A DNA stretch of 64,000 nt from Rosellinia necatrix (Eukaryota; Ascomycota; Sordariomycetes; Xylariales; Xylariaceae). The position numbers and the translations under genes were made by a program. The DNA lies in assembly GCA_021209875.1 (NCBI GenBank), contig JAGYVD010000009.1, positions 2,108,001 to 2,172,000 of the forward strand. Reading direction: 5' to 3'. The stretch's first letter is position 1; every line of letters begins with the position of its first letter. The notes beneath the pieces are model-generated. The model was given only the letters and a program-made list of their open reading frames with translations. It searched no databases and was not told the origin of the DNA. Positions 11,462 through 23,151 of this stretch are shown piece by piece.

Positions 11462-13210
11462 CTATTCTACACAGGTCCAGCAATCGGCAGCCGCGGGATC
11501 GACGCATCCCTGGATGGGCTCCGCCCGCTGGGGATACGCGCAGACGATGCGGTGCTGCGTGGCGCCCGCGAGGTCCGTGACGTCCACAGCGGTCTGGTCG
11601 GGCGCCGCGCCGTCCTCCACCCACCGGCGCAGCTGCCCGAAGAGGCCGGTGGGCGTCCCGCTGGCCCCGCCGAAGCAGTGGCCGAGCCCCGGCACCTCGA
11701 ACAGCCGGTAGAAGCTGTGCACGTCGGGGATGACCTCCGTCACCGCGTCGTAGTACTGCTTGGTTCCCCCGGGAGGAATTACGTTGTCGTTCTAGATGGG
11801 CGCGCGCGCGCTGCGTTAGCGGTATTTCACGACGTGGTTGGAAAAGGGGGGGGGGGAGGGCCGGGGGGAAGGGGGAAAGGTTATGAGCTTACCACTCCGT
11901 GGAACGTCACTAGTTTCCCTCCCGCGTTCTTGAAGTCTCGTAGATCTGCGTCGCCCGTGCCGATCATCGATCTGTACATCTGCCCGCTGGCGCGGAAGAA
12001 CTGGTCGAACTCGGCGTGCGTCAGGTTGGAGAAGTCAAACCCCGGATTCCGCGCGATGAACAGCTCCAGCCACTGCTGCCCGAGGATGCTCGGGGCGCCG
12101 GTGCAGGTGCCCGACGTACAGTTCGTCGCGGCCACTCCGGTCTGCCCGTACGATCGCAGGTCGGTGCCCGTGAGGTCGGAGCCGGGGTTCAGCCCGTGCC
12201 ACAGCTTCTTCCCGTCCGCGTCTGTCGTGCCGCGCCAGGTCGCGTTGGTGACGGTGGCCGCCACATTCGAAATTAGAATCGTCCCGCCCGCCTCGGTGCA
12301 GTTGACCTGTGTCCCGACCAGTTGGAAGGGGTCGAACTGCGCCAGGCATTCATCGGGCAGGCTGATGATCCCGTCCTTGACGCCGTCGAGCTCGTCGCAG
12401 GCTGAGACGGCGGCGGCGTTGATGGCCTCTATCTCGCAACCGTACGGGTACTCCCCGGCCATGTTCATGACCTGCTGTGGCCACTGGACGGACGCGAAGA
12501 ACTCGGTCCAATAGATGGCGGGAGCGCCGGCCGCGATGCCATCATACGCGTCGGGATACCGCTGAGCCAACATCATGCCCTGGCGGCCGCCCTGGGAGCA
12601 TCCATTCCAGTAGGAGAACTTGGGTGGTTTGCCGTAATAACTCTGGATGAATTGCTTGCCGAGAATGGCCTATTGTCGTATTCTCTGTTAGGAATACCTC
12701 TCAGGGGTATGTATAATCGATGATCTTGCTTACCTCGTCATTCAGCGAAGTGGACCCTAGATTCTGTAGATTATACAGATTCACATTGCCCGGGGAAAGC
12801 AAAGCCCAGGGGGAGGCATCCATGGCCGATCCCAGGCCCGCATCGGTCGTGATGGTCGCGTAGCCGTCGGCAATCGCGCCGTTCATGCCCGCGTACGACA
12901 GGAAGAAGCGGCCAGCAACCCAGCCACCGCCGCCGACGGCGAGGAACCGCTCGTTCCAGTCGTCCTTCTCGGGCAGCCAAGCCTCGACAAGAACGTTGTC
13001 GTTCTGGCCCGGGTGGGTGTAGGACACGGTGACATTGCAAAACGTCGCGTTGACGAGCTCCGTGGAGGGGAAGGTATAGCGGTATGCCGACGGGACGGAC
13101 GCGCTGTAGTTGGACACGAGGGAGGCCCTGACGGAGACGATCTCGGCGCCGAATAGATCGAGGCCGGAGAAGGTCGCCGGCTCGCACGCTTGCGCAAGAG
13201 ACGTGTACAT
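11462..13210 (-). CDS. Tannase/feruloyl esterase family protein (3 exons)
   Basis: Serine esterase of the tannase/feruloyl-esterase family, releasing hydroxycinnamic or gallic acids from plant esters. Exons are 13210..12734, 12669..11893 and 11791..11462 (527 aa); introns of 64 and 101 nt have GTAAGC donors and are all phase 0. The family catalytic set is visible: Cys183-Ser184 in GCSQGG, Asp420 in NDNVIP, and His456-Cys457 in GHCFGG (the CS-D-HC arrangement with paired Cys). Other family stretches are EAWLPEKDDWNERFLAVGGGG-like text and YPDAYDGIAAGAPA. The start at 13210 is chosen because a TATA element lies 92 bases upstream. Several in-frame Met codons further up would place translation before that element. 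No classical signal peptide follows this start, so a missed upstream exon is possible. Feruloyl esterase versus tannase cannot be decided. Confidence 0.87.
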
Positions 13211-13301
13211 GATGGCGGAGGGTGAAGCTGTGAGGATATACAGCGATGAGGATGATGCAGGAGTCAGGACTGAGAAGGGAAGAGTGAGGGATATCGGTCT
13301 A

Positions 13302-13309
13302 TATTTATA
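13302..13309 (-). promoter_or_regulatory. TATA box of tannase-family gene
   Basis: TATAAATA on the minus strand, 92 bases upstream of the ATG at 13210. It supports the chosen start codon. Confidence 0.5.
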
Positions 13310-14319
13310 AGTGCTTCGAGCAGAGAGCGGGCTCTCCATGAAGTATAGATATGTTCCCTGATCATCATCCAACACGCGTTTGCCATGATCCAGTGCTTGA
13401 CCCGGCACTCGCATAATACGACCGCCGACTCCATTGACCTGCTATCCAAGTGTCGTTTGACTGTAATCTCCTTGGATTCTATCGGGCATCTCGATGCCTC
13501 GAGGCAACACACATGCCTATTTCTATAATCCCCCTAAGGCATCAAATTAATGGTAGCCAATCATGTTTTCGCAAGCCCGCGGATTTCCGCTTGGCAGCAG
13601 CTCTGGCCAATCGGCTTCGGGGGGATACGGTGCTCTTCCGCCTCGCCAAGTACAAGATGCGAGTAACGGCGGGCCAATAGGAACGAGAAGAATACGGGAG
13701 CTAGTTACATCTGCTGTGCACCTATAATTACGAGTGACGTAATAGCTCTCAGGCAACACTTGTAATTATAAACTATAAACTCATGAAACTTGATCGCAAG
13801 ACATTGTGAATAATTAATTGGCGGGATCTTACGGAGACAAATCGAGAAAACCTCATCCGTAAAGAGATTTCTGCCCCAAACCCCACTTACATCCTAGGTA
13901 TATACGTTATGCAGACTTAGCCTACGAACGCATGATTCAATTTTTTATTCCTACTTTTTCACATGAGTGTTGCAATGCAACAAGATTCAATATTGGTTTA
14001 TAATTATTACACCCCTCGGCCAATAGCACCTATAGTTAACCCGGTTTCAAGGGCAATTGATGGAATGAAGAGATTGGTCGATAGTAATTACTGTGCTCAG
14101 AAGTCAACTACATAGTTGCTACCTCTTTCGATTTCTGGCACATATTAGAAACTCTATCGTCAATAAGTTCGCTCGTTTTTCGAGGGGAAGGGGCTACCAC
14201 TCTACTTGAAGCATCTTAACAATTCAAATATGTGTTACTAGCCATACTTGGTTTCACACTTAAAAATCAAGATGATTTATAGTATTTTAAAATATTTTAA
14301 AAGGTTCTCAAGCTTGACG
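13310..14319. other. AT-rich intergenic
   Basis: From about 13740 the composition shifts to AT-rich with many TpA steps, continuous with the decayed transporter that follows. No gene is seen. Confidence 0.5.
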
Positions 14320-15835
14320 ATGGCCGCGAACCCGACGGATAAGCTGAAAATCCGTTCCTTTCCAGGGGTCTAGTGGCTGACGGAAGACCTCAACGTCGCA
14401 CCTGAACTCGTCCACATCACGATTACGTTGTACCTAGTAGTTCAAGACGTCTTGGCTGTTTTATTTGGAGATACCACGGACCTCTTCGGTCGACGCCCCG
14501 TCTTCATTGTCATTGTCATGGTCTCGGTGTATGTAGCAACTAGCATCGGGCTAGTGCTGCAGGCCAGCTTTGCAGTTTCGTAGGTACTTATAATGGTATA
14601 GAGCCTAGAATGTTCTGCAACTATCGTGATTTTTTATGAAGTAATTGCAAATTTGTCAGCCCGGGCAGAACAAGGCGGTATAAGGACATCGCTATCACAG
14701 CTGCAAACGCGGGTCGAATCCTAGCCCCTGCTTGCCATCGGCGGCGCTCTAGTGAGTCAGGCTGGGTGGCGCTGGGTTTTCTGGTTCCTTTCATTGTTGG
14801 AAGTATGGTATGGGCCATAATCATACGGTCACTCCCAAAGACAGCGAGAAACATTTTCGGCAACAGGAAGATGCTACCAACGGGTTGGGGGAGGTCCCTT
14901 ACGCCTGACATCTTGGGTACCTAGATTCCCAAAGCCAGCAAGTTCTCAAAGCCCAAATATCCACCGAAGAGGTCATATCGGGCTCTTAATCCTTTACGAT
15001 ACTTTGGCATCCTGTTTAATGAGGATTCATTCTTGGTTTAACTTATCAGCGGGGTATACTATCTTATATACTCTTGTGTTTAGGCGTCTATTAGTAACAA
15101 GTTGGTGCGGGTATATGCCTGTGATGACTCAATTGTTGGGGTTTGCTACCTCGCCATTGGTGTAAGAGTGAGTATAGGGGAATCGATCAACGGTAACATT
15201 AGCATTCTGTGCTATCGAACCCGAACCAACGAACTACCAGGGAAACTCTTTAACTGTAACTACAAGCGCAGACCCTGAGAATTCGGTCATCGTGTAGACA
15301 AAACGCATGGCGATGATTTGAAGGAATTTCTAATTGGGCAAGTGAGAATAATATCAATGATTCCTTTCAATGTTTTCCATTTGGTTACACTTTCTCCATA
15401 TGGTTGGCCTCTTCAAAGGGGTGTCGTAGTTTTAGTGGCTTTCACGATAGTGTGCGTGATTACTCCTTACTTGAGCAAACAGCATGTTGGTGGCACACTA
15501 GTCTTACCCCTCATGCTGGATGACCTTGAGACTTGTATAAGTATGTAAGTCGCTCTGTAAAACACGGAATGATGATGTATTGAACTATCGAACAGACTTT
15601 CAACACACTCCTAGTAGGCATTTTTTTTTAAGATACGCTAAGCGTTACAACTGCAGCGGGGGATAATATGCGATGCGGAGTAGCAATGGCCTGTGTTGTA
15701 GCTATGAAGTCATCCATGAACTATATAGGAGATGGCTGGTATCTCGCCATTCTTTCAATAAATGGCTTTGTGGTGGGTTCTGTAGGATCTATCATTTCAT
15801 ATAAGTTGGGTATGGTAGGGAGGCCCCAGATATAA
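14320..15835 (+). pseudogene. Decayed MFS drug:H+ antiporter-type (DHA1) transporter
   Basis: Translating the plus strand in shifting frames gives a string of recognisable DHA1 family pieces. They are VAPELVHITITLYLVVQ and FGRRPVFIVIVM near 14400-14520, GGALVSQAGWRWVFWFL and KTARNIFGN near 14735-14870, NPLRYFGILFNED near 14985-15025, and the later SVTTAAGDNMRC-like and GDGWYLAI pieces near 15640-15755. Order and spacing match one full-length transporter of about 450-500 residues. Numerous in-frame stops (for example after QASFAVS at about 14580), frame changes and AT enrichment show it is non-functional. The excess of TA and TG/CA-type changes fits repeat-induced point mutation or long decay; this is inference. 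No intact copy is present in the window. Confidence 0.75.
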
Positions 15836-16407
15836 GAAGCCAACTAAGCTGACGTGAGAACAGCGATTTTAGACAAGAAATCATACCTGTCTTGTGCATA
15901 TCGATGCAAGCACGCTGCACAACGACCCAATGGGAAACAAGATGAATGTGGTTGGCATTCTTACCCATTGCGGGGTAGTCACCAGACGCCCGCAATAGCC
16001 TGCTATAACACTATACGGACTCTCCATCTCTTGACTTGATGTGTATTTGATCATATAGTTAGTAGCGAGTGGCTTTTTGGCCGCTGGCTCCGACTGCTGT
16101 CTCAGTCACAGTATATCATCACCCTAGAACTATGTAGGAAATGTAGAACATTATCAAGTCGAGCACTTGATCACCCGAAACCTGTTATACGTTTATACAC
16201 GATACGACAGGGCTGTGGCGCTGTTGCATTGTTATATGCAGCATCATACGGATTCGGGGAGTGCTCGGACACGGACTTAAGCCTTGGCTTCTAATATATT
16301 TATAAAGCACACCTATGGACCACATGCTTACACCAGAATAACTCTACCGAGATTGCGTTTTTCAACTGAAGTGACTTACTCTCGCAATACCTCAAAGAAC
16401 GAACGGA
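15836..16407. other. Intergenic, P450 promoter region
   Basis: AT-rich at the left edge. A TATAAA element lies at 16301-16306. No gene is seen. Confidence 0.5.
16301..16306 (+). promoter_or_regulatory. TATA box of P450 gene
   Basis: TATAAA within ATATTTATAAAG, 102 bases before the ATG at 16408. Confidence 0.45.
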
Positions 16408-18214
16408 ATGGATGTCATATTCTCGTCTGCGAGGGGCAATTGGCTGGTAGGCCTCGCTGCCATAGTGTTGTATTTGGGGTACCGGGCTATCCTTCCCAAG
16501 CCAATTGCCGGTATTCCGTATAATCGGGATGCCGCTAACAACATTCTCGGCGACGTTCCCGAGATGGTGCGCTACATGAGGCGCACGAAACGCATATTCG
16601 TCAGTCTTCAAGAAAATCTACATGACGGAGTAACTGACTAACGAATAGCTGTAATAGTGCTGGCTTACTTCGCTCACCATGCGCCACGGAGGCGCTATCA
16701 CCCAGGTTTTCATCAAGCCCGGGTCGCTACCGTGGGTCGTGGTTACGGATCCGTTTGAGGCCCAGGATATTCTCCTCAGGCGCAAGGAATTTGACCGTGG
16801 CAATCTGTTGGCACAGCTAATCGGTGGCATTCTTCCCGAACAGCATAGTCAGTTCTTATCGAGTGATGCGCGCTTCAAACACAATCGCAACCTGATTAAC
16901 CATCTTATGGCCCCGGCATTCATCAATAAGGTGAGCGCGCCGGAGGTGTATAAGTCGGCATGCACCTTGATCAAAGTATGGCAGGCTAAGTGCGATATGG
17001 CTGAGGGTAGACCTTTCTCGGCTTATCACGATATTACACACACAGCACTAGATGGTATTTTCGCCTCGTCGTTTGGATTGCCAGAAGAGGGGGGCAATAT
17101 GGTCCAATGCCTTAATACGGTGTTGAAACGGAAGCCCGACATACCGCTAAACATCGACGAGCCAGTTACTTTCCTAGACATCCATGTTGCTGAGATATTC
17201 GCCGCGATCCTCACTCTAGCAAACTCGGTCACAGATACCCAGATGTCACCAGCTCCTTCACTCACAGGGTGGGTTATCCGGCAATTTCCATACATGAGAA
17301 AAGCCATCGCCGTCAAGGATAAATATATTCTAGACAAGGTGGAAGAGTCAGTGGCCCTGGTAGAAGGGGGCGACGAGGAGCCTCGTAGTGCCATGCACTC
17401 CGTATTGTTACGTGAGAGGGATATTGCCAAAAAGGAAGGCCGTCGTCCCGATTACCGGAAGCGCGCCATCCGCGACGAGTTCTTCGGCTTCTCGATCGCC
17501 GGGTTCGACACGTCGGCCGCCACCGCGCGCTGGGCCGTCAAGATGATCGCCGACAACGCCGGCGCCCAGGACAAGCTGCGCGGGGCCCTGCGCGCCGCGT
17601 TCCCCTCGGCCCTCCGGGCGAAGCGCGCGCCGACCCACGCGGAGTTCGCCCGCGCCCACGTCCCGTACCTCGACGCCGTGGTCGAGGAGGTGCTGCGCCA
17701 CGCCAACACGGTCGACTTCGTGACCCGCGAGGCCCTGGAGGACACGACGGTCCTGGGCCACCGCATCCCCAAGGGCACCAACCTGTTCCTGATGGCCAAC
17801 GGCGCCGGCTACCTGCGGCCCAACCTCGACACCCCGGACGCGGCCCGGAGCCCCGGGGCGCGCCGCGGCGCGGGGAAGAAGCTCACGGGGGCCTGGGATG
17901 ATGGCGATATCGGCGCGTTCCGGCCCGAGCGCTGGCTCAGGACGGAGCCGCCGCAGTCGCACACGGGCGGAGCCGCCGCCATCGCCGCCGTCGCCTTCGA
18001 TCCTATGGCCGGGCCGCAGCTCGCCTTCGGGCTGGGGCAGCGCGCCTGCTTCGGCAAGAGGCTCGCGCTGCAGACGCTCAAGATCGAGCTCGCCCTCGTC
18101 GTCTGGCACTTCCGGCTGCTCCGGATACCGCCTCGGCTCGGCGGGTACGAGGGCGTGCAGAAGTTCGCGAGGGAGCCGGTGCAGTGCTACGTGCGATTGG
18201 AACATGCGCTGTAG
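16408..18214 (+). CDS. Cytochrome P450 monooxygenase (2 exons)
   Basis: Heme-thiolate monooxygenase, microsomal; substrate unknown. Exons are 16408..16599 and 16658..18214 (582 aa). The 58-nt intron has a GTCAGT donor, a CTGACTAAC branch region and a TAG acceptor, and joins RRTKRIF to CWLTSLTM in phase 0. An N-terminal membrane anchor (residues about 10-30, WLVGLAAIVLYLGYRAI) is followed by Pro-containing hinge text. Diagnostic motifs are the I-helix AGFDTS, the ExxR motif in VEEVLRH, PERW, and the heme loop FGLGQRACFGKRLA with the axial Cys. All expected motifs are intact. The base composition changes abruptly near 17440: the second half is much more GC-rich than the first. A large minus-strand open frame over 17408-18229 is a shadow of that GC-rich half. 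It sits between a dead transporter and GH43; no functional link is proven. Confidence 0.92.
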
Positions 18215-18790
18215 GTACAAGGTCGCCACACACCGCCCAAGTCAAGGGGTGCGCGGTATTTGGCAGCTCGGGTTCGGGTGGATGCGTGTTTTCATTCGCG
18301 GTTGGTTGGGTGATGCTGACGGGGCAGATCGTCTGGAGGGCCGTCCCGTTCTGGTTCTATCCGCGGAAACCATTATTTAGTCACGATAGCGCTGGTGGTA
18401 GGGGTACGAAATATTTCATCACGGAGGAGATAAGGGGTACCATTATAATTCCATTTAGGTAAGCGCGTAGGAGATATCAGAAGTGTGTACCTTGCGACCT
18501 GGGTTACCCTGTTATGATAATATCTAGGCGCCCCGTCCGAGTCCGGCAGTTCCTGTCTCGACAAACGACTTCCGGGCCTAAAGAATGGCATTCGTAAATA
18601 CAACATCATCACTGCCCTGACGTAATCCCCAGCCAGGGTGTGATTACGCATACAAGTCGCGATAGTTATGGCTTAGTGTTCAGATCACGGACAGACCCCT
18701 GCTGTCGCGTCCACAGATTCGCCGCGCCCATCACGCGCGCCAAGCCACCCCCTTTGTCAAATAAACCTCTTTACTACCTGGGGCGTTCCG
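18215..18790. other. Convergent intergenic
   Basis: 3' flanks of the P450 and GH43 genes. No gene or RNA is recognised. Confidence 0.5.
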
Positions 18791-20622
18791 TCACGAAGAC
18801 ACCGTTTGTGTGAAGGAGCTGACATGAACCGAGCCACCTAGGGCCTTGGTCGCATACTTGAAACGGGTTAGCGACACTGGTTTTCCCCAAACTTCTGTAT
18901 GAAGGGATAAAGTTCTTACGTTGAAGATGCCCCACCGATAGCCCATGAAGTATCGCCAGTCAGAGTTGAGCTGGAGTGAGTTTCCCAACGGGGTATACTC
19001 AGCGCCGTTGCTGCTGTAGCTAAACGACCCGGTACGGCCAGACCCGGGGCTAATATTGACGGTGCCGCGTAGGTAGATCAGGCCCCTCGACGCGCTGGCG
19101 CTAGCGACGACGTTGCCTTTGTCGGTGGTGGCCCACGTCGTATCCATGAGAATATTGTTTTTCATAGTAATAGAGAACGCCCCGGCATCATTTCGTATTC
19201 CAATCCAAGCAGACTGGTCACGGAAGAGCGCAAGGCCGGCGGTGTCGCCATCGGCCATGTTGGCCGTATCAATGACAATGGTTGCTGTCGAGATCGGGCC
19301 GTGTATCCGGTGGGTCAATGTATTTCGCGCGGAGTACAAATCATCCGTGACTGTCGCCGTCCTCAGTGTCAGGCCGTTGTTGACGGCGAATTTGCTGGTA
19401 TCTGGATTGTGATTCCATTCCCAGGTTGGACCCAAACTTGATCCCGCGAACGAGTCTGTTCCGACCGTTGATGGAAGCGGACGTGCAGGCAGCGGCAGAG
19501 GATAGGTCTGGCCCCAGCCACCATTCACTGTTGTAAGTATGGGAAACCCATCTGAGCCCCAAGTCACAGGGGCCAGGACCGGTATACGGCCTCCGGGATA
19601 GGCGTCCTCGAAAGCCATATAGTACCAGCTACCATCGGGCAGGTCAACGAGCCCTCCTTGATGCGGATTCCCACCACCCGACACTGGTGGAGATAACGCA
19701 TTAGCAAGGACTTTGATGCTGTAACTCCCAAAGGGAGCGGACGCTTTCAGAACCCATTCTTGGTTCGCAGGGCGTGTTGTGAGAATGTAATACTGTCCGT
19801 TTCGCTTGTACATTCGGCTACCTTCTAGGGTGCCGATGCTGCTGGGCGAAGAGTAGACCTGCTGTGCCTTGACAATACTTAGGCCATCCGGTGCGAGCTG
19901 AGCCACTGAGATCTGAGTGTTGCCATACGCCACATACATAGTGTCATCATCATCTATGAAGAGACCGCTGTCATATAGGCATATGTTGAGAGTGGCGGAC
20001 AAGGCCCACGGTCCAGTCACTGCCGGCTGCAATAACAGGTATTAGCCCTGCAACACTGGTGTATGGGATCGGGTAATGCGTATGCTTTATGAAGAGAAAT
20101 AGAGAAGATTTTCTTACAGCTGTGTAGATATATGTTTTCCCGAACTCGATACAACCAAGCCAATACCATTTGCCGTTACTCTTCCGGTAGCGTAACGTTG
20201 AGGCCCAAATGCCCTTCACATATGCGCGCTGGCCATTGACTAAGTCATAGTTCTGTGACCATGACAAAGTCGGAACCGAATGCCCCACGTACTCCCAGTT
20301 GACCAGGTCATAAGACTGAAGGATTGGGGCACCCGGTGAGTAATGCATCGTCGATGAAGAATAGTAGTAGGTATTGTCGACCCGGAAGACATCGAGATCC
20401 GCTAGATCTTCCCAGAGGACAGGATTCAGGAATGAATCCGCCTTCTGAGTTGTATTTTCGCTCGCTTCTATCCCTGCGTAACCCTTTTATTAGCTAGAGG
20501 CTCTAAAGGGATAATAGTAAGATGGGCTTATGTCACTTACCGTCTCCTTGCAACAGAGAGTGCCCAAAGGCGGGATAAATGAAGCCAAGCACTAGGGCAA
20601 TGGTTCGAAGTAGCGCCATCAT
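18791..20622 (-). CDS. Glycoside hydrolase family 43, beta-xylosidase/arabinofuranosidase-type (4 exons, secreted)
   Basis: Inverting exo-glycosidase acting on arabinoxylan or arabinan side chains. Exons are 20622..20541, 20473..20118, 20026..18920 and 18856..18791 (536 aa). Introns are 67, 91 and 63 nt. Each junction preserves frame and family text, including FGKTYIYTA|PAVTGPW and YRWGIFN|YATKALGG. The signal peptide is MMALLRTIALVLGFIYPAFG. Catalytic candidates are Asp near ADLDVFRVDNTYYY (base), Asp in YDSGLFIDDDDTMYVAYG (pKa modulator) and Glu in TLEGSRMYKRNGQYYIL (acid). A C-terminal concanavalin-like beta-sandwich follows from about residue 325. The last intron (18919..18857) is a multiple of three and lacks stops, so a naive reading extends through it. 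The start is one of two adjacent ATGs (20622 or 20619). Confidence 0.9.
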
Positions 20623-20728
20623 GGCATGTATAGAGGTAGTTAAGCTGCCTTATAGATTTTGCGCTTGGGTGAGTACTGAATATTCGCCTGCTCAAATCAA
20701 CGCGGAGCATACTTCGACCTTTACGTGA

Positions 20729-20736
20729 TTTATATA
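20729..20736 (-). promoter_or_regulatory. TATA box of GH43 gene
   Basis: TATATAAA on the minus strand, about 107 bases upstream of the ATG at 20622. Confidence 0.45.
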
Positions 20737-20759
20737 CATATCCTCCAACATATAGCATT

Positions 20760-23151
20760 TAAGAGTGAGAACATAATCAATCGCTGCGTAATGTTGTTAT
20801 AGAACCGCCATTTGTGCGCGTATGCCTTCCGCTTCATCAGACATAATTGGTGCTGCGTAACATGAAAGGTTACAGTTGTAATTGACGTTAATAAGAATAC
20901 ATAACATCTATAAGCGCGCAAATAGATATGTGAGATCATTTTTGGCTAAATTGATTGGTGCTATTGTCATGGAGATGTGGATCTAGTGCCGAGAAGCGTA
21001 TGGCACGAGAGCGGGGTTATTTACAAGCGGGCCAATACATTAAGGGGATTAGAGGCAACCTTTTGAATAGCCTCTTATTTGTTGCTAGTAATTCATACTC
21101 CAATAGGGACATGGAAAACCTCAAAGCCGCCCAAAAGAAAACGGAGTATACACATTGCGGCAGCTGGCAGGACAAATTAGGGAGTTTCAAAGCATGTTAC
21201 ATTAAGAGCCGGGAATTCTACAGCACAATTTCCTAATTGTAGGTGCAAAATCTTCAGCAGATGAACGATATAATAAGACCCTGGGAGTAAAGACTATCTG
21301 AATGTTACCAGGCCTGTCAATTTCGGGTTTGAGAGAGTATTCCGTTTAGCGAGCAGTATTTTTTACCCTTGTGGACGAATAAAGTAGAGATAATCTACAT
21401 ACTATTAACACCCACTCTATTATCATGATAACCCTCATTGTTACAGAATGAATAAAACGTACAGTGAGGCACATGTTTAGCAACCGGATTATTGAGCGAC
21501 AGGTTAGGGCTAGTTAGATTTATTATAATTAATAAAGATAATAAAACATAGTATATCATGTGGTTTGAGTTGACTGCCTATTAACTGACTATATCTCAGG
21601 AGTATATGTCACAATAAACGTATTTAAACGTACTCTGAGGAAGTTGTAGCGATAAATTTGGATACATATGTGGACCGTCTGGCATATATATAAACTATCC
21701 GATTCACCTAAAGTTTGGAATGTGTGAATCAATTTATCACGTTATTTGGCCCTAAATAGCCATGTGCGTAATTGAAAAGGATTTATCTGAATATAATGCA
21801 GCCAGTCATTCTTACACCAACAAATGACGATTATGTCCAACTGGATTTTGGTGTCTGAATGCAGCACTTTTGAATAGCTGTGATAACAAAACTGTAGACC
21901 ATCTAGCTGCAATTAATTATACATAACAGGCAATATAACAAACTATATATTCGTATAGATAAACCAAAGCTCCTGAACCCCAACCCCCAGCTAACTTTGT
22001 AACTGCGTCCGTGCCAACCACTACTAGCCTATCTACGCAGCTGGAATAAAGCAGAGGATGTGCCAGAGTGAATTCAGCAGACTTAACTGCTTATTGAGCC
22101 TTCCCATAGATGATTTACTAGTACCTGTGATGCCGTGCTTGTTCCCGGCCACGGTTAAAGTCAACCATCCCTCCTCAAGTGCCGTGGCACCGAAGAGATC
22201 GAAACCCTTGCTCCTTTACCGCTCTTTCTCTATTTGCCCTGTCCTAGGATCGGACTAAGGGACCTGAACACTACCGTTCCACAAATAAATGACGGGAGCA
22301 GAACTAAAACTCTTGACATCGTCGTGGAGCGACGCCTCTGGCGGGATAACGCATCAGACGGGCCACCTCCAGATGAAGTGACCCACGGCGGGTTGAGGTC
22401 GCGTGATTGGCGTATGGCGTTTCCTCGGATAATGCCGTTCATGTGGGCGCATCGAATCGCCGCCAGACCCGTATTCCGATATTCGGTCCCGGGGAATCGC
22501 AGTCGGGGGATCAGTTATATACCATGCATGCTAACCTAACCCAACGGAGCGCACGCACGAGGGCGGGGCCATGTAATACGGGATGTGGGCTGTAAGCCGG
22601 CAGTGTGGGAGCAGCCGAGACTGGACCCCGTTAGCTAGTGTCGTTACCTGGGCGCTCAAGGGGGTTCCCTGTAATCAGATAAGAAAAGGTATAGTTAAGG
22701 CTGCTTTGGTAAGCTTCTGGAAAAATGGAATGCCAGATCTGCATGATGGAAGTGTAGTTAGTTCTAATAAACCCGACATACTAAGCAGTAGGGTGCTTGG
22801 CTGTTACAATATGCCGCTGGCGGTGTTGCCGTGATCCGGTACGACCGCCTTTGCTATGTATCCGGCACTGGTTTGTGAGCGAATGTGCCGAAAAAGGACA
22901 GGAGAGCATGTTGGTGAACACGTTTGACGTGGCCGAGGACATTTAGTGTTGTAAGACCTATACATTATTCACTGCGGCATTGTGGGAACAGTTCTTGTCA
23001 AAAATAAGCACTTAATTATTCGGTTACATATCTCGAAATGTATAGACATAATTGGACGTTTTGGCCTCCGTATCTGTACATGGATGGCACTTCCGGAAGA
23101 GCCCAAAATATGCGTACAGTCCCCTACCTCCGACAACTATCGGCATGCCAC
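20760..23151. other. AT-rich gene-poor block
   Basis: Bases 20940-22000 are strongly AT-rich, with short runs of TATA, AATTAATAA and similar. No open frame has a recognisable motif. The segment 22050-22900 is more balanced in base composition but also lacks recognisable coding. It is probably a decayed repeat island that separates the CAZyme region from the isocyanide locus. Confidence 0.5.

Noticed and set aside
17408..18229. 273-codon minus-strand frame opposite the P450
   Set aside because: Shadow of the GC-rich half of the P450.
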